Shown here piece after piece: positions 24,880 to 34,439 of a DNA stretch of 64,000 nucleotides. The notes beneath the pieces were generated by a model, which ran no database searches, was not told where the DNA came from, and worked only from the letters and a program-made list of their open reading frames with translations. The position numbers and the translations under genes were made by a program. Location: the NCBI GenBank assembly GCA_900317305.1, contig ONGG01000006.1, positions 36,203-100,202 on the forward strand, written 5' to 3'. The stretch's first letter is position 1. The number at the start of each line of letters is the position of its first letter. The DNA is from an uncultured Prevotellaceae bacterium. GTDB taxonomy: Bacteria; Bacteroidota; Bacteroidia; Bacteroidales; Bacteroidaceae.

Positions 24880-26673
24880 TTACCGGTATCCGCTGCCACC
24901 GCCGCCACCGCTGCCACCGCCGCCACTGTAAGACGACGAGCCACCGCCACCCGAACTGCTGCTATAGCTGTGCGAGCGCTCAGAGGCTGCCCTTGCCTCC
25001 GCTTGTTCCCGCTCCTTCGGTGTCATGTAGTCGGCCGCATAAGAGGCTGCCGCAGCTGTCAAGGAGGCCAATGAAGCCGTGCTGCTAAACAAGTCGGGGT
25101 CGTAGAGCATGTCGTCGAGTCCGGCCAGTTGGTTGAAGTCGGGCATTACTTTTTTCATATCGGCCAACACCTGGTCGGCGATGCCGAAAAGCGTGGCATA
25201 GACAAGGTAATCCTTCCACAAAGCCACCTCCTCGAGGGTATGTTCAGGCGCCCGCGTGAAATCCTCGAGAAATTTCTTCAGTCCGAACACCTCAGCGACG
25301 TTTTTCTTGTTCAGGCCAGAGAGACTCATCAAGGTGTTGTTGCTCAGTGCGCTTCTCATGCTGCGGGCGATGTTTCTAAGCGGCAATGGGTCGTCGTGCA
25401 CGTAGCGGTGGAGCTCGCCTGGATCAAGCACATGGTCTTTTCCCGCAGCCTTATAAAGCAATTGCTGCAAATAATAAGGATAGTCGTGCGAGCCTCGGCC
25501 CGACCCCGTTTCATTAGCGTCGTTTACCTTGGGCTCGGCCACGAGAAACCGTTTTTGGATATTCCCCTTACTATCGGTCACCTTCACCATGGAAAGCCTT
25601 TTGTCGTAAATCATGCGTAAGATATGCGCACGGCGCAATGCGTCGTAGTCTTTTTTCCTCGTCACAGCGAAGAACGTGCCTGCCGCCTTGTTGAGATCGC
25701 CATCAAGCGGGATGTCACGGAACCAATCCTCCGTCCGTCCCTTGACATTTCCGAAAAGTCGGAACATTTGCTTGTCTTCCGCGCATTTCTCAGAAGTGAG
25801 CACAGGCGTGGCAATGAGCACCACCGGCACAAGGATGATGATGAGCACCCATCCCAGTCCGTCGAGGAAGCTTCCCTCGCTGGTGCTGAGTCCGGTGAAC
25901 GACGACTTGCTGCTCTGCCGGTCGATTTGTTCGGTGTCGAGGTACTCACTCCCCCTCAGCGCTCTCCGTTTCACTGCCTTGTAGAAAGTGGAACTGACAG
26001 TGGTGGTAGGGTGGAACATCCCTTTCTGGAACTGCACCATGATGGTCATCTTCTCTTCCGTGTCGTTGAAGGGGCGTGTTGTCTCCACCTTCACCTTTCC
26101 GTCCTTCACGAAAATGGTGCCATAATGCTTGAACGACCACACGCGGGTGTTCTCGGGCGTAAACGTCTTGCCCTCACCCTCTATGGTCACCGTCATGTGC
26201 TTGGCAAAAGGCTCCGCCGCCTGATAGAAAGTGAAGATGAAGCCATCGAAGTCGTCGTAAGCCTTCACGAGCCGTGTAAGGGTATACCGGATGTGGTGAG
26301 TATGACTGCCATACTGGCTGATGCCCCAACACAGTTCCTTGCCCTCATCGGCATGATAGATGCCACATTTGTAGGCCTTCTCCTCGAACGAGGCTTCCAA
26401 ATTCCATGGGGAGACGTATTTGAACTCATGTCCCTGCTCGTCGGTGACGGCCAGTTCGCCGATATCGCGCCCTTGCAAGTCGTACATCTTGATGAATCCC
26501 TCGGTGCCACGATTGATGGTCACCCTTCGCGACTCACAGATACGGGCATTGCCCAGGTCGTTGATGATTACATGGATATCGTTGTTGTGCAGCTGTGCCG
26601 ACACACTGGCCGAGGCCCATGTCGCCATCACTACCATGAAGTATCGGAAAGAGGGGTAATGCAAATATCTCAT
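24880..26673 (-). CDS. DUF2207-like membrane protein with Gly/Ser-rich tail
   Basis: This 597-residue protein has a signal peptide (YFMVVMATWASASVSAQ), an N-terminal beta domain (HNNDIHVIINDLGNARICESRRVTIN...), and a transmembrane helix near residue 270-290 (LGWVLIIILVPVVLIATPVL). A large cytoplasmic part follows, then an aromatic/Ser segment and a tail of SGGGGSSSYSGGGGSGGGGGSG. This is the layout of DUF2207 membrane proteins. The ATG at 26673 overlaps the stop of the upstream gene by 4 bases (ATGA), which fixes the start. The function is unknown. The glycine-rich end resembles the tails of proteins that anchor at membranes or assemble. Confidence 0.75.
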   Translation of the reverse strand: MRYLHYPSFRYFMVVMATWASASVSAQLHNNDIHVIINDLGNARICESRRVTINRGTEGFIKMYDLQGRDIGELAVTDEQGHEFKYVSPWNLEASFEEKAYKCGIYHADEGKELCWGISQYGSHTHHIRYTLTRLVKAYDDFDGFIFTFYQAAEPFAKHMTVTIEGEGKTFTPENTRVWSFKHYGTIFVKDGKVKVETTRPFNDTEEKMTIMVQFQKGMFHPTTTVSSTFYKAVKRRALRGSEYLDTEQIDRQSSKSSFTGLSTSEGSFLDGLGWVLIIILVPVVLIATPVLTSEKCAEDKQMFRLFGNVKGRTEDWFRDIPLDGDLNKAAGTFFAVTRKKDYDALRRAHILRMIYDKRLSMVKVTDSKGNIQKRFLVAEPKVNDANETGSGRGSHDYPYYLQQLLYKAAGKDHVLDPGELHRYVHDDPLPLRNIARSMRSALSNNTLMSLSGLNKKNVAEVFGLKKFLEDFTRAPEHTLEEVALWKDYLVYATLFGIADQVLADMKKVMPDFNQLAGLDDMLYDPDLFSSTASLASLTAAAASYAADYMTPKEREQAEARAASERSHSYSSSSGGGGSSSYSGGGGSGGGGGSGYR

Positions 26674-27617
26674 GATTGTTTTCTCTTTAAGCAAAAGATT
26701 CTGAAAAGGCGATAGCCCACTCCCAACAAGATGACGAGCACGCAGCCCAATGCAAGGCTGGTTTTGGGATAGGCATAGAAATACTCGAACAAAAGCAGTC
26801 CACCCGACTCCGTCGTGTGCTTGCTCTCATTCATCATGGCCGAGTGGAGTTCGCTGGCAGGGATTTCGAATGCTTGTGCGGGGATGCCCCCTGACGGGTC
26901 GACGTGTACGAAAGACGACGCATTTTCAGTCTGTCCCCCATTCCCATTCTTCTGTTGCGAAGGGATGCCCTCGAAAAGTCCTGGCCGGAAAGCCAGACGG
27001 ATGGGCAAGTTGGATACCCGTTGGCTGGTTTTAGGCCGGATGACCACCACATCGCCGTCGAAAGTGATGTTGAGGTCGGAGGAAGAATGGTCGAAGTCGA
27101 TGTCTTCGGGCTTCAATGTTCCGTCACTCAGACTGATAATTACCTCTGCCTTCTCGGCTGGTGTCTGCCCACTGAGGTTCACGAAGTCATATTCGAGCAC
27201 ATCGTTCTTCCCATCATTATACAACATGTTGGCCAACGGATAAGAGGCGTAGTAAACCAACCTTTTATCAGGATTGACGCCCCAGCAATAATGAGCAAGG
27301 TGGTCGTCAACCCATTTACGCCCACATTTCTTCTGTTTCTCGGCAGAGGGGGCCGACGACTTCCACCACTCAAGGCGTTGGAAATAGTCTTCTCCTAAAG
27401 AAACGTTCATGATGAACTTTTTCGTCATGTGTTTGTCTTCAATAGGCACGAAAGCCTCGTCGCAGCCACCCGGGGTGATGTCGCGCACCTCGGTGACAAC
27501 GATATAGTCGGGATGCAGGCTCACATTGGCGCTGACTCTGTGGAGAATGGTCTGTGCTCCCGAGGGCAAAGCCATCATCCAAACAATCCAAACAGACAGG
27601 AACTTGATGATTCTCAT
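26670..27617 (-). CDS. Single-pass membrane protein coupled to the DUF2207-like gene
   Basis: This 315-residue protein has a signal peptide (MRIIKFLSVWIVWMMALPSGAQ), a long periplasmic beta-rich domain, and a C-terminal transmembrane helix with a basic end (TSLALGCVLVILLGVGYRLFRIFCLKRKQS). The N-terminal pattern (SLHPDYIVVTEVRDITPGGCDEAFVPIED) parallels the start of its partner's beta domain, so the two may be distant relatives. I chose the ATG at 27617 over 27761 because of the signal peptide and the -7 box at 27665-27672. No named family is recognised. The two proteins probably form one membrane complex. Confidence 0.7.
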   Translation of the reverse strand: MRIIKFLSVWIVWMMALPSGAQTILHRVSANVSLHPDYIVVTEVRDITPGGCDEAFVPIEDKHMTKKFIMNVSLGEDYFQRLEWWKSSAPSAEKQKKCGRKWVDDHLAHYCWGVNPDKRLVYYASYPLANMLYNDGKNDVLEYDFVNLSGQTPAEKAEVIISLSDGTLKPEDIDFDHSSSDLNITFDGDVVVIRPKTSQRVSNLPIRLAFRPGLFEGIPSQQKNGNGGQTENASSFVHVDPSGGIPAQAFEIPASELHSAMMNESKHTTESGGLLLFEYFYAYPKTSLALGCVLVILLGVGYRLFRIFCLKRKQS

Positions 27618-27664
27618 CGTGGTGGTTATTAAGTGAAGTAAGCAAAAACGAGTTTTCCCAGCTG

Positions 27665-27698
27665 CAAAGATAATAAAAAATACACATCCAGAAACAAA
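27665..27698 (-). promoter_or_regulatory. Promoter of the DUF2207-like pair
   Basis: The minus strand reads TATCTTTG (27665-27672), with TTTG (27695-27698) 22 bases upstream. Confidence 0.5.
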
Positions 27699-27787
27699 AA
27701 ACCAGGCAGATGATGCCTTTTTATCACACACCCGCATCAGAGGATGCCAGTTTGGACCCATTTCATCAAATAACCAATACCCTCACA

Positions 27788-27852
27788 CTTTGAACTTCAG
27801 ACCTTCAGAAATCCCATAACCTCAACACCCTTTTCAGTTTGGGAAAGTTGAA
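27788..27852 (+). repeat. Copy 3 of a structured intergenic repeat
   Basis: It contains TGAACTTCAGACCTTCAG, ATAACCTCAACACC and a hairpin CTTTTC/GGAAAG with a GTTGAA end. It matches the order of elements in the copies at 10690 and 90 (minus). It lies in the 486-base divergent gap before the SusC-like gene. Apart from this copy and the two promoters, the gap is AT-rich with no gene. Confidence 0.45.
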
Positions 27853-28016
27853 TTTTCCATCTTTTTTGTGAATATTTATGCAAATGAAAGATGACGAGAC
27901 CACGCTCTCGAGTAGCTGTAAAACCATGTATGAGAAAATCAAATGTTAAAAAATAACACACTTTTACAACGTTGCTTTACTATTCATGGGTTAATTTTCA
28001 CTTTTTTATCATTTTG

Positions 28017-28048
28017 TTTGCGTTTTGAAATAAAAATGGTTAATTTTG
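28017..28048 (+). promoter_or_regulatory. Promoter of the RagA/RagB-like operon
   Basis: TTTG (28017-28020), a 20-base spacer and TAATTTTG (28041-28048), with a leader of about 50 bases before ATG 28104. Confidence 0.6.
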
Positions 28049-28103
28049 CAGACTGCATACATGTGCACTAACTGCAAATAAACAATAACATATAAACACA
28101 TTT

Positions 28104-31100
28104 ATGAGAAAAAGACTAAGCTTGATTTTGGCCTGCCTATTCATGTCAATTGGACTGGCAGTGGCTCAAAACACCGTCACCGGAACCGTTGTATCGGCCG
28201 AAGACGGTGAGCCTATCATCGGCGCTACGGTGAAGGTGAAAGGCACCAATATTGGCGTAGTGACCGACATTAACGGTAAATACAGTCTGAGCGCCCCCAA
28301 TCCCAAGCCCACCCTTGAGATCACCTACATCGGCATGAAGACGATGTCGGTGAAAGGTGGTAAGGACGTTGTGGTGAAGATGACCTCAGACGCCAACATC
28401 ATCGACGAGGTGGTGGTGACCGGTATGCAGCAGATGGACAAACGACTGTTCACCGGTGCCACGACGAAGATCGATGCCGACAAGGCAAAGCTCGACGGTG
28501 TGGCCGACGTGACCCGCTCGCTTGAGGGCCGTGTGTCGGGTGTGACCGTGCAGAACGTGTCGGGAACCTTCGGTACAGCGCCGAAGATCCGCGTGCGTGG
28601 AGCCACCTCCATCTATGGTAGCAGTTCGCCGCTATGGGTGGTAGACGGTGTGATTATGGAAGACGCCGTGAACGTGTCGGCCGACGACCTCTCGTCGGGT
28701 GACGCCACGACCCTGATTTCCAACGCCATTGCCGGTCTGAACGCCGACGACATCGAGAGTTTCCAGGTGCTGAAAGACGGTAGTGCCACCTCTATTTATG
28801 GTGCACGCGCCATGGCCGGTGTGGTGGTCATCACCACGAAGAAGGGCCGTACGGGCAGCAGCTCCATCAACTATACAGGTGAGTTCACCTACCGCATGAA
28901 GCCCAGCTACGCTGAGTACAACATCAGCAACTCGCAGGAGCAGATGGGTATCTACAAAGAGATGGAAGCCAAGGGTTGGCTGGAGTTCTCCGCCTTGGCC
29001 AATGGTTCGTCTTCGGGTCTTTACGGCCGTATGTACAACCTGATGGACCAATACAACCCTGAAACCGGCTTTGGTCTGCCTTTCACCCAGGCTGCCATGA
29101 ACAAGTACCTGCAGGAAGCCGAGTTCCGCAATACCGACTGGTTTGACCTGCTGTTCAACAACAACGTGATGATGAACCACTCGGTGAGCGTCTCCACCGG
29201 TACGGAGAAGGCCAACATGTATGCCTCTCTCTCTGCCCTTGTAGACCCAGGATGGTACAAGGACAGCAAGGTGCAGCGCTACACCGCCAACATGAACGCC
29301 TCGTTCAACTTGTCGAAGCAAGTGACGCTGACCATGCGCACCACCGGTTCGTTCCGCGACCAGAAGGCTCCCGGAACGCTCAACCAGAGCACCGACGTGG
29401 TGAGTGGTGCCGTGAACCGCAACTTCGACATCAACCCCTTCAGCTTCTGTATGAACACCTCGCGTACCCTCGACCCCGAGGGCTCGTATACCCGTAACTA
29501 CGCTCGTTTCAACATCTTCGACGAGTTGGCCAACAACTACATCGACGTGGATGTGATGGACCTGAAGTTCCAGGGCGAGTTGTCGTGGAAACCCATTCTC
29601 GGACTGGAGTTGAAGGCATTGGGTGCCTACCGCATCAACCATTCCAACCGCGAGCACTTTGTGCTGAACCATTCTAATCAGGCCGAGGCCTATCGTGCTG
29701 GTGTTGACAACCCCAACATCATGTACAATAACACCTATCTGTATACCGATCCCGACGTGCCCAACTCGCTCCCCATCTCGGTGATGCCCGAGGGCGGTAT
29801 CTATGTGCTGAACCGCAATAAAGTGAAGCAGCTCGACTTCCGTGCCACGGCAAATTATAATAAGGTGTGGAACGACACCCACATTTTCAACGCGCTGGTA
29901 GGTATGGAAGCCAACCGTGCCGACTACAACGCTGCCGAGTTCACCGTGATGGGTGTGGACTACGAGATGAGTTCACTTGTGACGATGAACAAGGACCGCA
30001 CGAAACAAGCCATTGAGGAAGGTACCGTATTCGACAGTTTCGGAGAGTCGTGGAACCGCCGCCTGGCCTACTTCGCCAACCTGAACTACTCTTACAAAGG
30101 CCGTTACGTGCTCAACCTCACCGGCCGCTATGATGGTTCGAACCAGCTGGGCAAGGCCCGCAAGTCGCGCTGGCTCCCCACCTGGAACGCTTCGGCATCG
30201 TGGAACGCCCATGAGGAGACCTGGTTCCAGAAATGGCAAGAGAAGACCAACAATGCTTTCTCGCATGCCACCATCCGTCTGTCGTACTCGCTGAATGGTG
30301 AGCAGACCACCGCTTCGAACGCACTCCCCATCTACCGTCCGGAGATTATCTGGCGTCCATGGGGCGACCAGCAGGAGAGCGCCCTCTACCTGTCGAGTCT
30401 GGGTAACTCTGAGCTGACCTATGAGAAGAAGCATGAGTTCAACGTAGGTGTGGACCTTGGTTTCGTTGGCAACCGCATCAACTTGGTGACCGACTTCTAC
30501 TGGCGCGACAACTTCGACCTGATGGGTTATGTCAATACCCAGGGTGCCGGTGGTGAGACCAGGAAGTTCGCCAACGTGGCCTCGATGAAGTCACACGGTG
30601 TTGAGGCCACCTTGACCACCCAGAACATCCGCAACGACAATTTCCAATGGACCACCGACCTTACCTTCGCCTACTGTAAGACAGAAATCACCGACCTGCT
30701 CTCGCAAACCCGTGTCATTGACTTGGTTCGCCAGAACGGTTCCTACCGCAAGGGTTATCCCCACCGCTCATTGTTCTCCATCCCCTTCATGGGTCTGAAC
30801 GACGAGGGTATCCCCACCATCATGAACGAGGATGGCGACGTGACCACCACCAACATCAATTTCCAGGAGTATGAGAAGCTCGACTTCCTGAAATACGAAG
30901 GTCCGACGGAGCCCACCACCACTGGTGGTATGAACAACATGATACGCTGGAAAAACTGGCGCCTGAACGTGTTTGTCACCTATTCGTTTGGCAACAAGAT
31001 CCGCCTCGACCCGGTGTTCTCGGCAGGCTACTCCGACCAGAGCGCCATGCCGAAGGAGTTCAAGAACCGCTGGGTGATTCCTGGTGACGAGAAAAAGACC

Positions 31101-31427
31101 AACATTCCCGCCATCGCCAGTGTGCGCCAGCGCTCCAACGACTACACCCTGGGCTATGCCTACAACGCCTACAACTACTCCACAGCCCGTGTGGCCGACG
31201 GAGGATTCATCCGTCTGAAGGACGTCTCTCTTACCTACGACTTCAGCCCCAGCCTTCTCCACAGGATAGGCCTGAGCACCGCCTCACTGAAGCTCGACGC
31301 CACCAACCTGGTGTTGCTCTATGCAGATAAGAAGCTCAATGGTCAAGATCCCGAGTTTGTGAACGCCGGCGGTGTGGCCTCGCCTCTATCAAAGCAGTTC
31401 ACGCTCACCGTGCGTCTTGGTATCTGA
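28104..31427 (+). CDS. SusC/RagA-type TonB-dependent outer-membrane transporter
   Basis: This 1107-residue barrel imports oligomeric nutrients across the outer membrane, with energy from TonB. A signal peptide (1-21, ending AVAQ) precedes a carboxypeptidase-D-like regulatory domain (about 22-105, NTVTGTVVSAEDGEPIIGATVKVKGT...GVVTDINGKYSL). The plug follows (about 110-230, IIDEVVVTGMQ...RVSGVTVQNVSGTFGTAPKIRVRGATSIYGSSSPLWVVDG, EDIESFQVLKDG-type segment), then the barrel, ending FTLTVRLGI. It heads an operon with a SusD-like lipoprotein, a zinc metallopeptidase and DUF4302. No glycoside hydrolase or regulator is nearby. The context fits a peptide or protein substrate, as for RagAB, better than a glycan. 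Confidence 0.95.
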   Translation: MRKRLSLILACLFMSIGLAVAQNTVTGTVVSAEDGEPIIGATVKVKGTNIGVVTDINGKYSLSAPNPKPTLEITYIGMKTMSVKGGKDVVVKMTSDANIIDEVVVTGMQQMDKRLFTGATTKIDADKAKLDGVADVTRSLEGRVSGVTVQNVSGTFGTAPKIRVRGATSIYGSSSPLWVVDGVIMEDAVNVSADDLSSGDATTLISNAIAGLNADDIESFQVLKDGSATSIYGARAMAGVVVITTKKGRTGSSSINYTGEFTYRMKPSYAEYNISNSQEQMGIYKEMEAKGWLEFSALANGSSSGLYGRMYNLMDQYNPETGFGLPFTQAAMNKYLQEAEFRNTDWFDLLFNNNVMMNHSVSVSTGTEKANMYASLSALVDPGWYKDSKVQRYTANMNASFNLSKQVTLTMRTTGSFRDQKAPGTLNQSTDVVSGAVNRNFDINPFSFCMNTSRTLDPEGSYTRNYARFNIFDELANNYIDVDVMDLKFQGELSWKPILGLELKALGAYRINHSNREHFVLNHSNQAEAYRAGVDNPNIMYNNTYLYTDPDVPNSLPISVMPEGGIYVLNRNKVKQLDFRATANYNKVWNDTHIFNALVGMEANRADYNAAEFTVMGVDYEMSSLVTMNKDRTKQAIEEGTVFDSFGESWNRRLAYFANLNYSYKGRYVLNLTGRYDGSNQLGKARKSRWLPTWNASASWNAHEETWFQKWQEKTNNAFSHATIRLSYSLNGEQTTASNALPIYRPEIIWRPWGDQQESALYLSSLGNSELTYEKKHEFNVGVDLGFVGNRINLVTDFYWRDNFDLMGYVNTQGAGGETRKFANVASMKSHGVEATLTTQNIRNDNFQWTTDLTFAYCKTEITDLLSQTRVIDLVRQNGSYRKGYPHRSLFSIPFMGLNDEGIPTIMNEDGDVTTTNINFQEYEKLDFLKYEGPTEPTTTGGMNNMIRWKNWRLNVFVTYSFGNKIRLDPVFSAGYSDQSAMPKEFKNRWVIPGDEKKTNIPAIASVRQRSNDYTLGYAYNAYNYSTARVADGGFIRLKDVSLTYDFSPSLLHRIGLSTASLKLDATNLVLLYADKKLNGQDPEFVNAGGVASPLSKQFTLTVRLGI

Positions 31428-31470
31428 CATCACCCCCAACATCAATTTCATCAATAAAGCAATGATAGAT

Positions 31471-33204
31471 ATGAAATCGGTAAAATATATCACCATGTCG
31501 GCCCTCGTGGCACTCTCGCTGTCATCATGCAGCGAAAGTTTCCTTGACCATCCCGCCGACAATCGTACGGAAATCGACTCCGAAGATAAGATCATCAAGT
31601 TGCTGACGAGTTCTTACCCCTCGGCCAATTACATGTGGGTGTCGGAGATTTCGAGCGACAATTTGATTGACAACATGACTCCCCATTTGCCTACCAAGTC
31701 GTGGGATCCACAAATCTTATCGTTCTATAATTATCCTCCATACGACCGTGCCGACGACCAGCTCTTCGCTTTTGAGCCCGCTACACTGGCCACTTTCTCC
31801 GACTACGACCAACCCGGCCAGATCTGGGACGGCTACTACGCCTCTATCGCATCGGTGAACGCCGCGCTCCAGGCCATTGACGAAGTGGCAGCCAAGAATG
31901 GTGGCATGACCGCCAAGTTGAAGGCCGCCCGTGCCGAGGCCTTGTTGATTCGTGCCTATGACCATTTCTGCCTGGTGAACATCTTCAGCCAGCCCTACAA
32001 GGATGCTGAGGCCAGCAAGCGCGACATCGGCATCCCCTATGTCACCGAGGTGGAGGATGTGGTGCAGAAGAATTACGACCGTGGCAATGTGGCCGATGTG
32101 TATGCCAAAATCCAGGCCGACCTGGAGGAAGGTATCGCCAACCTCGACGAGTCTATCTTCGAGAAACCCAAATGGCATTTCAACAACAATGCCGCCCATG
32201 CATTCGCCGCCCGTTTCTTCCTTTACAAGCGCGAATGGCAGAAAGTGATTGACCATGCCAATGCCGTTTTGGGTACAGACGAGTCCTCGTTGTCGAAAAT
32301 GATGTTCGACTATTCTCTTTTGGCAGACGCCTTCTATGGAAGCGACTTTGCCAACATCTGGCAAAACCCGGAGCAAAACAACAACCTGATGCTCATCACC
32401 ACGGGTTCGCTGATGGCCCGCCGTTGTATGGGATACCGCTACTCCTGTGCTGGTCCTGCCGCCCGCGAGGTGTTCCTCATCACCAGTGGCACGCACGCTT
32501 TCTGGCGTTCCTACTATGTCTGCCCACTCACAGCAGCATCAGGCATGTTCGGTTATAGCTCTTCTGACTATGGTTATTATTCTGGAAAGATCAACGAACA
32601 GTTTGAATATAGCGACAAGATTGCCGGCATCGGCTTTCCTCACATCCTCCACCGCGCCTTCACCGCCAACGAGTTGTTGCTCGCCCGTGCCGAGGCCAAG
32701 ATTATGCTCCGCCAGTATGATGCCGCCTGCGAAGACCTCTGCTCCTACTGGAACCTCAGTGTAGAAAAGTTGAGCGATGCCGACAAGGCCGTTTATGGCA
32801 ACTATATCAACACAGCCACAAAGGAGCTGATAGAAAACTGGTATTCCAACAGCGAGCACGCCAACTGCTATGCCGACTGGGACTGCACCCAGCGTGTGAG
32901 CAGCAGTTATGTGATACCTCACGAGGCCACTCCATATATGAACTGCCTGAACGAGTGGCGCCGTTGGGAGACCTCGTTCGAAGGCCTCCGCTTCTTGGAC
33001 CTGAAACGTTGGGGAAGAACGATTACCCATGAGATGAGAGGACATGACGCCCCCATTGTATTGGAACCTGGCGACCCACGCCTCGCCATCGAGGTGCCCT
33101 GGGAGGCACAATCGGCTGGCATGGCCTCGTCACGTGGAGCCTCCACAGCAGCTTCCAATGCCAACATCACACTATTCGACGCCAAACAATACAAGACCAA
33201 ATAA
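31471..33204 (+). CDS. SusD/RagB-type surface lipoprotein
   Basis: This 577-residue lid and substrate-binding partner of the SusC-like barrel has a lipobox with Cys20 in LVALSLSSC, then the SusD opening SESFLDHPADNRTEIDSEDKIIKLL. TPR-type helices follow (KAARAEALLIRAYDHFCLVNIFSQPYKD, ANELLLARAEAKIMLRQYDAAC), and the usual C-terminal EWRRWETSFEGLRFLDLKRWG is present. I chose the ATG at 31471 over upstream frame extensions because of the lipoprotein signal; ATG 31462 would add three residues. It begins 43 bases after the transporter gene. Confidence 0.93.
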   Translation: MKSVKYITMSALVALSLSSCSESFLDHPADNRTEIDSEDKIIKLLTSSYPSANYMWVSEISSDNLIDNMTPHLPTKSWDPQILSFYNYPPYDRADDQLFAFEPATLATFSDYDQPGQIWDGYYASIASVNAALQAIDEVAAKNGGMTAKLKAARAEALLIRAYDHFCLVNIFSQPYKDAEASKRDIGIPYVTEVEDVVQKNYDRGNVADVYAKIQADLEEGIANLDESIFEKPKWHFNNNAAHAFAARFFLYKREWQKVIDHANAVLGTDESSLSKMMFDYSLLADAFYGSDFANIWQNPEQNNNLMLITTGSLMARRCMGYRYSCAGPAAREVFLITSGTHAFWRSYYVCPLTAASGMFGYSSSDYGYYSGKINEQFEYSDKIAGIGFPHILHRAFTANELLLARAEAKIMLRQYDAACEDLCSYWNLSVEKLSDADKAVYGNYINTATKELIENWYSNSEHANCYADWDCTQRVSSSYVIPHEATPYMNCLNEWRRWETSFEGLRFLDLKRWGRTITHEMRGHDAPIVLEPGDPRLAIEVPWEAQSAGMASSRGASTAASNANITLFDAKQYKTK

Positions 33205-33218
33205 AGGAGGACACTGAA

Positions 33219-34427
33219 ATGAGAAACAGACTGAATATACTATTTTTCTGTGCCTTGGCGATGGTGGCCACTGGGTTTATCTCATGCTCTGAGGACGACC
33301 TGGGACCCAGCATCTTCGACACCAACGACTATCCTCTCGACCGTACCGAATACTGTTTCCCTCTCGATACGTTCCTGAAGGTCAACTTCCTTGAGCCCTA
33401 TAACGTGAAGTTCATCTACCGCATGGAGGACATTGGCTCCGACATGACGAAGAACCTCACCCCTGCCCGCTACGAGAAGAGCATCGAGCTGGCCGTGCTC
33501 GCCAAATACCTTTGGTATGACGTATATGCCAAATACGGCACCGACCGCTTCCTGAAGGAGAACAGTCCCCGCATCATCCATGTGATTGGCTCGAAGAACC
33601 TCAACCCCAGCCAGGGCACCGAGATCCTGGGTGTGGCCGAGGGAGGCTTGAAGATCTCGCTCTACAACGTGAACAGCCTCAACTATGCCGACATTGACAA
33701 CATGAACGAGTATTTCTTCAAGACGATGCACCATGAGTTTGGCCATATCCTTGACCAGACCCATCTGCGCCCGTCGCAGTTCAACCTCATCTCGCGCACG
33801 CTCTACGACGCGTCGACCTGGACCAACCTGCCCGACTCGATGGCCTTTGGCCGTGGTTTCGTCTCACCCTATGCCGGCAGTGCCGCAGGTGAGGACTGGG
33901 TGGAGGTGCTCTCCAACTACATTACCCGCGACTCTATCTCGTGGGCAGCGATGATGCGTGCCGCTTCCTTTGAATGGGAAGAGGTGGACATGACCCAAAG
34001 CGAATACAACAAGCGTGTGCGCGGTGGCGCCAACCGCGACACCGTGGGCTACTACCGTCAGCACGAAAACGGCGAAGAGAAAGTATACCGCAAGGTGTGC
34101 GCCCGCAATGCCGACGACTATGTGGCCCTCGACGAGAATGGCCATGTGCAGTGGCTTGACAACGACGGTGTGCAAGGCGACAAGGTGATTCTGCAGAAAC
34201 TCGACATGGTGCGCGCCTGGCTGAAAGACAACTGGAACATCAATCTCGACGACCTGCGCTACGAGGTGCAGCGTCGCCAGTATGCCACCAATCCCGATGG
34301 CACGTTCAAGGTCGTCAACGGTGTCCTTGTGAACCACCTGACCCAACCAGCAGAGGAAGACCCCTCGGTCACCTTGATGGAGTATCTGAAGCGATGGGTA
34401 ACCACATTTGAGCAACTAAAACAATAA
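33219..34427 (+). CDS. Putative zinc metallopeptidase lipoprotein (Mx1-like)
   Basis: This 402-residue surface or periplasmic lipoprotein (lipobox at Cys23, GFISC) has the zinc-peptidase motif HEFGH at residues 172-176, with Glu173 as the likely general base. Downstream, EDWVEVLSNYITR could supply a third ligand, as in gluzincin-type enzymes. It matches the putative zinc-binding metallo-peptidase family commonly encoded in SusC/SusD loci. It probably trims protein substrates for the adjacent transporter. The gene lies 14 bases after the SusD-like gene and 12 bases before the DUF4302 gene. Confidence 0.85.
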   Translation: MRNRLNILFFCALAMVATGFISCSEDDLGPSIFDTNDYPLDRTEYCFPLDTFLKVNFLEPYNVKFIYRMEDIGSDMTKNLTPARYEKSIELAVLAKYLWYDVYAKYGTDRFLKENSPRIIHVIGSKNLNPSQGTEILGVAEGGLKISLYNVNSLNYADIDNMNEYFFKTMHHEFGHILDQTHLRPSQFNLISRTLYDASTWTNLPDSMAFGRGFVSPYAGSAAGEDWVEVLSNYITRDSISWAAMMRAASFEWEEVDMTQSEYNKRVRGGANRDTVGYYRQHENGEEKVYRKVCARNADDYVALDENGHVQWLDNDGVQGDKVILQKLDMVRAWLKDNWNINLDDLRYEVQRRQYATNPDGTFKVVNGVLVNHLTQPAEEDPSVTLMEYLKRWVTTFEQLKQ

Positions 34428-34439
34428 GACTGTCAAGAT

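Noticed and set aside
28632-29882. 416-codon minus-strand frame
   Set aside because: Antisense to the SusC-like gene; the His/Val-rich text has no domain and no promoter.
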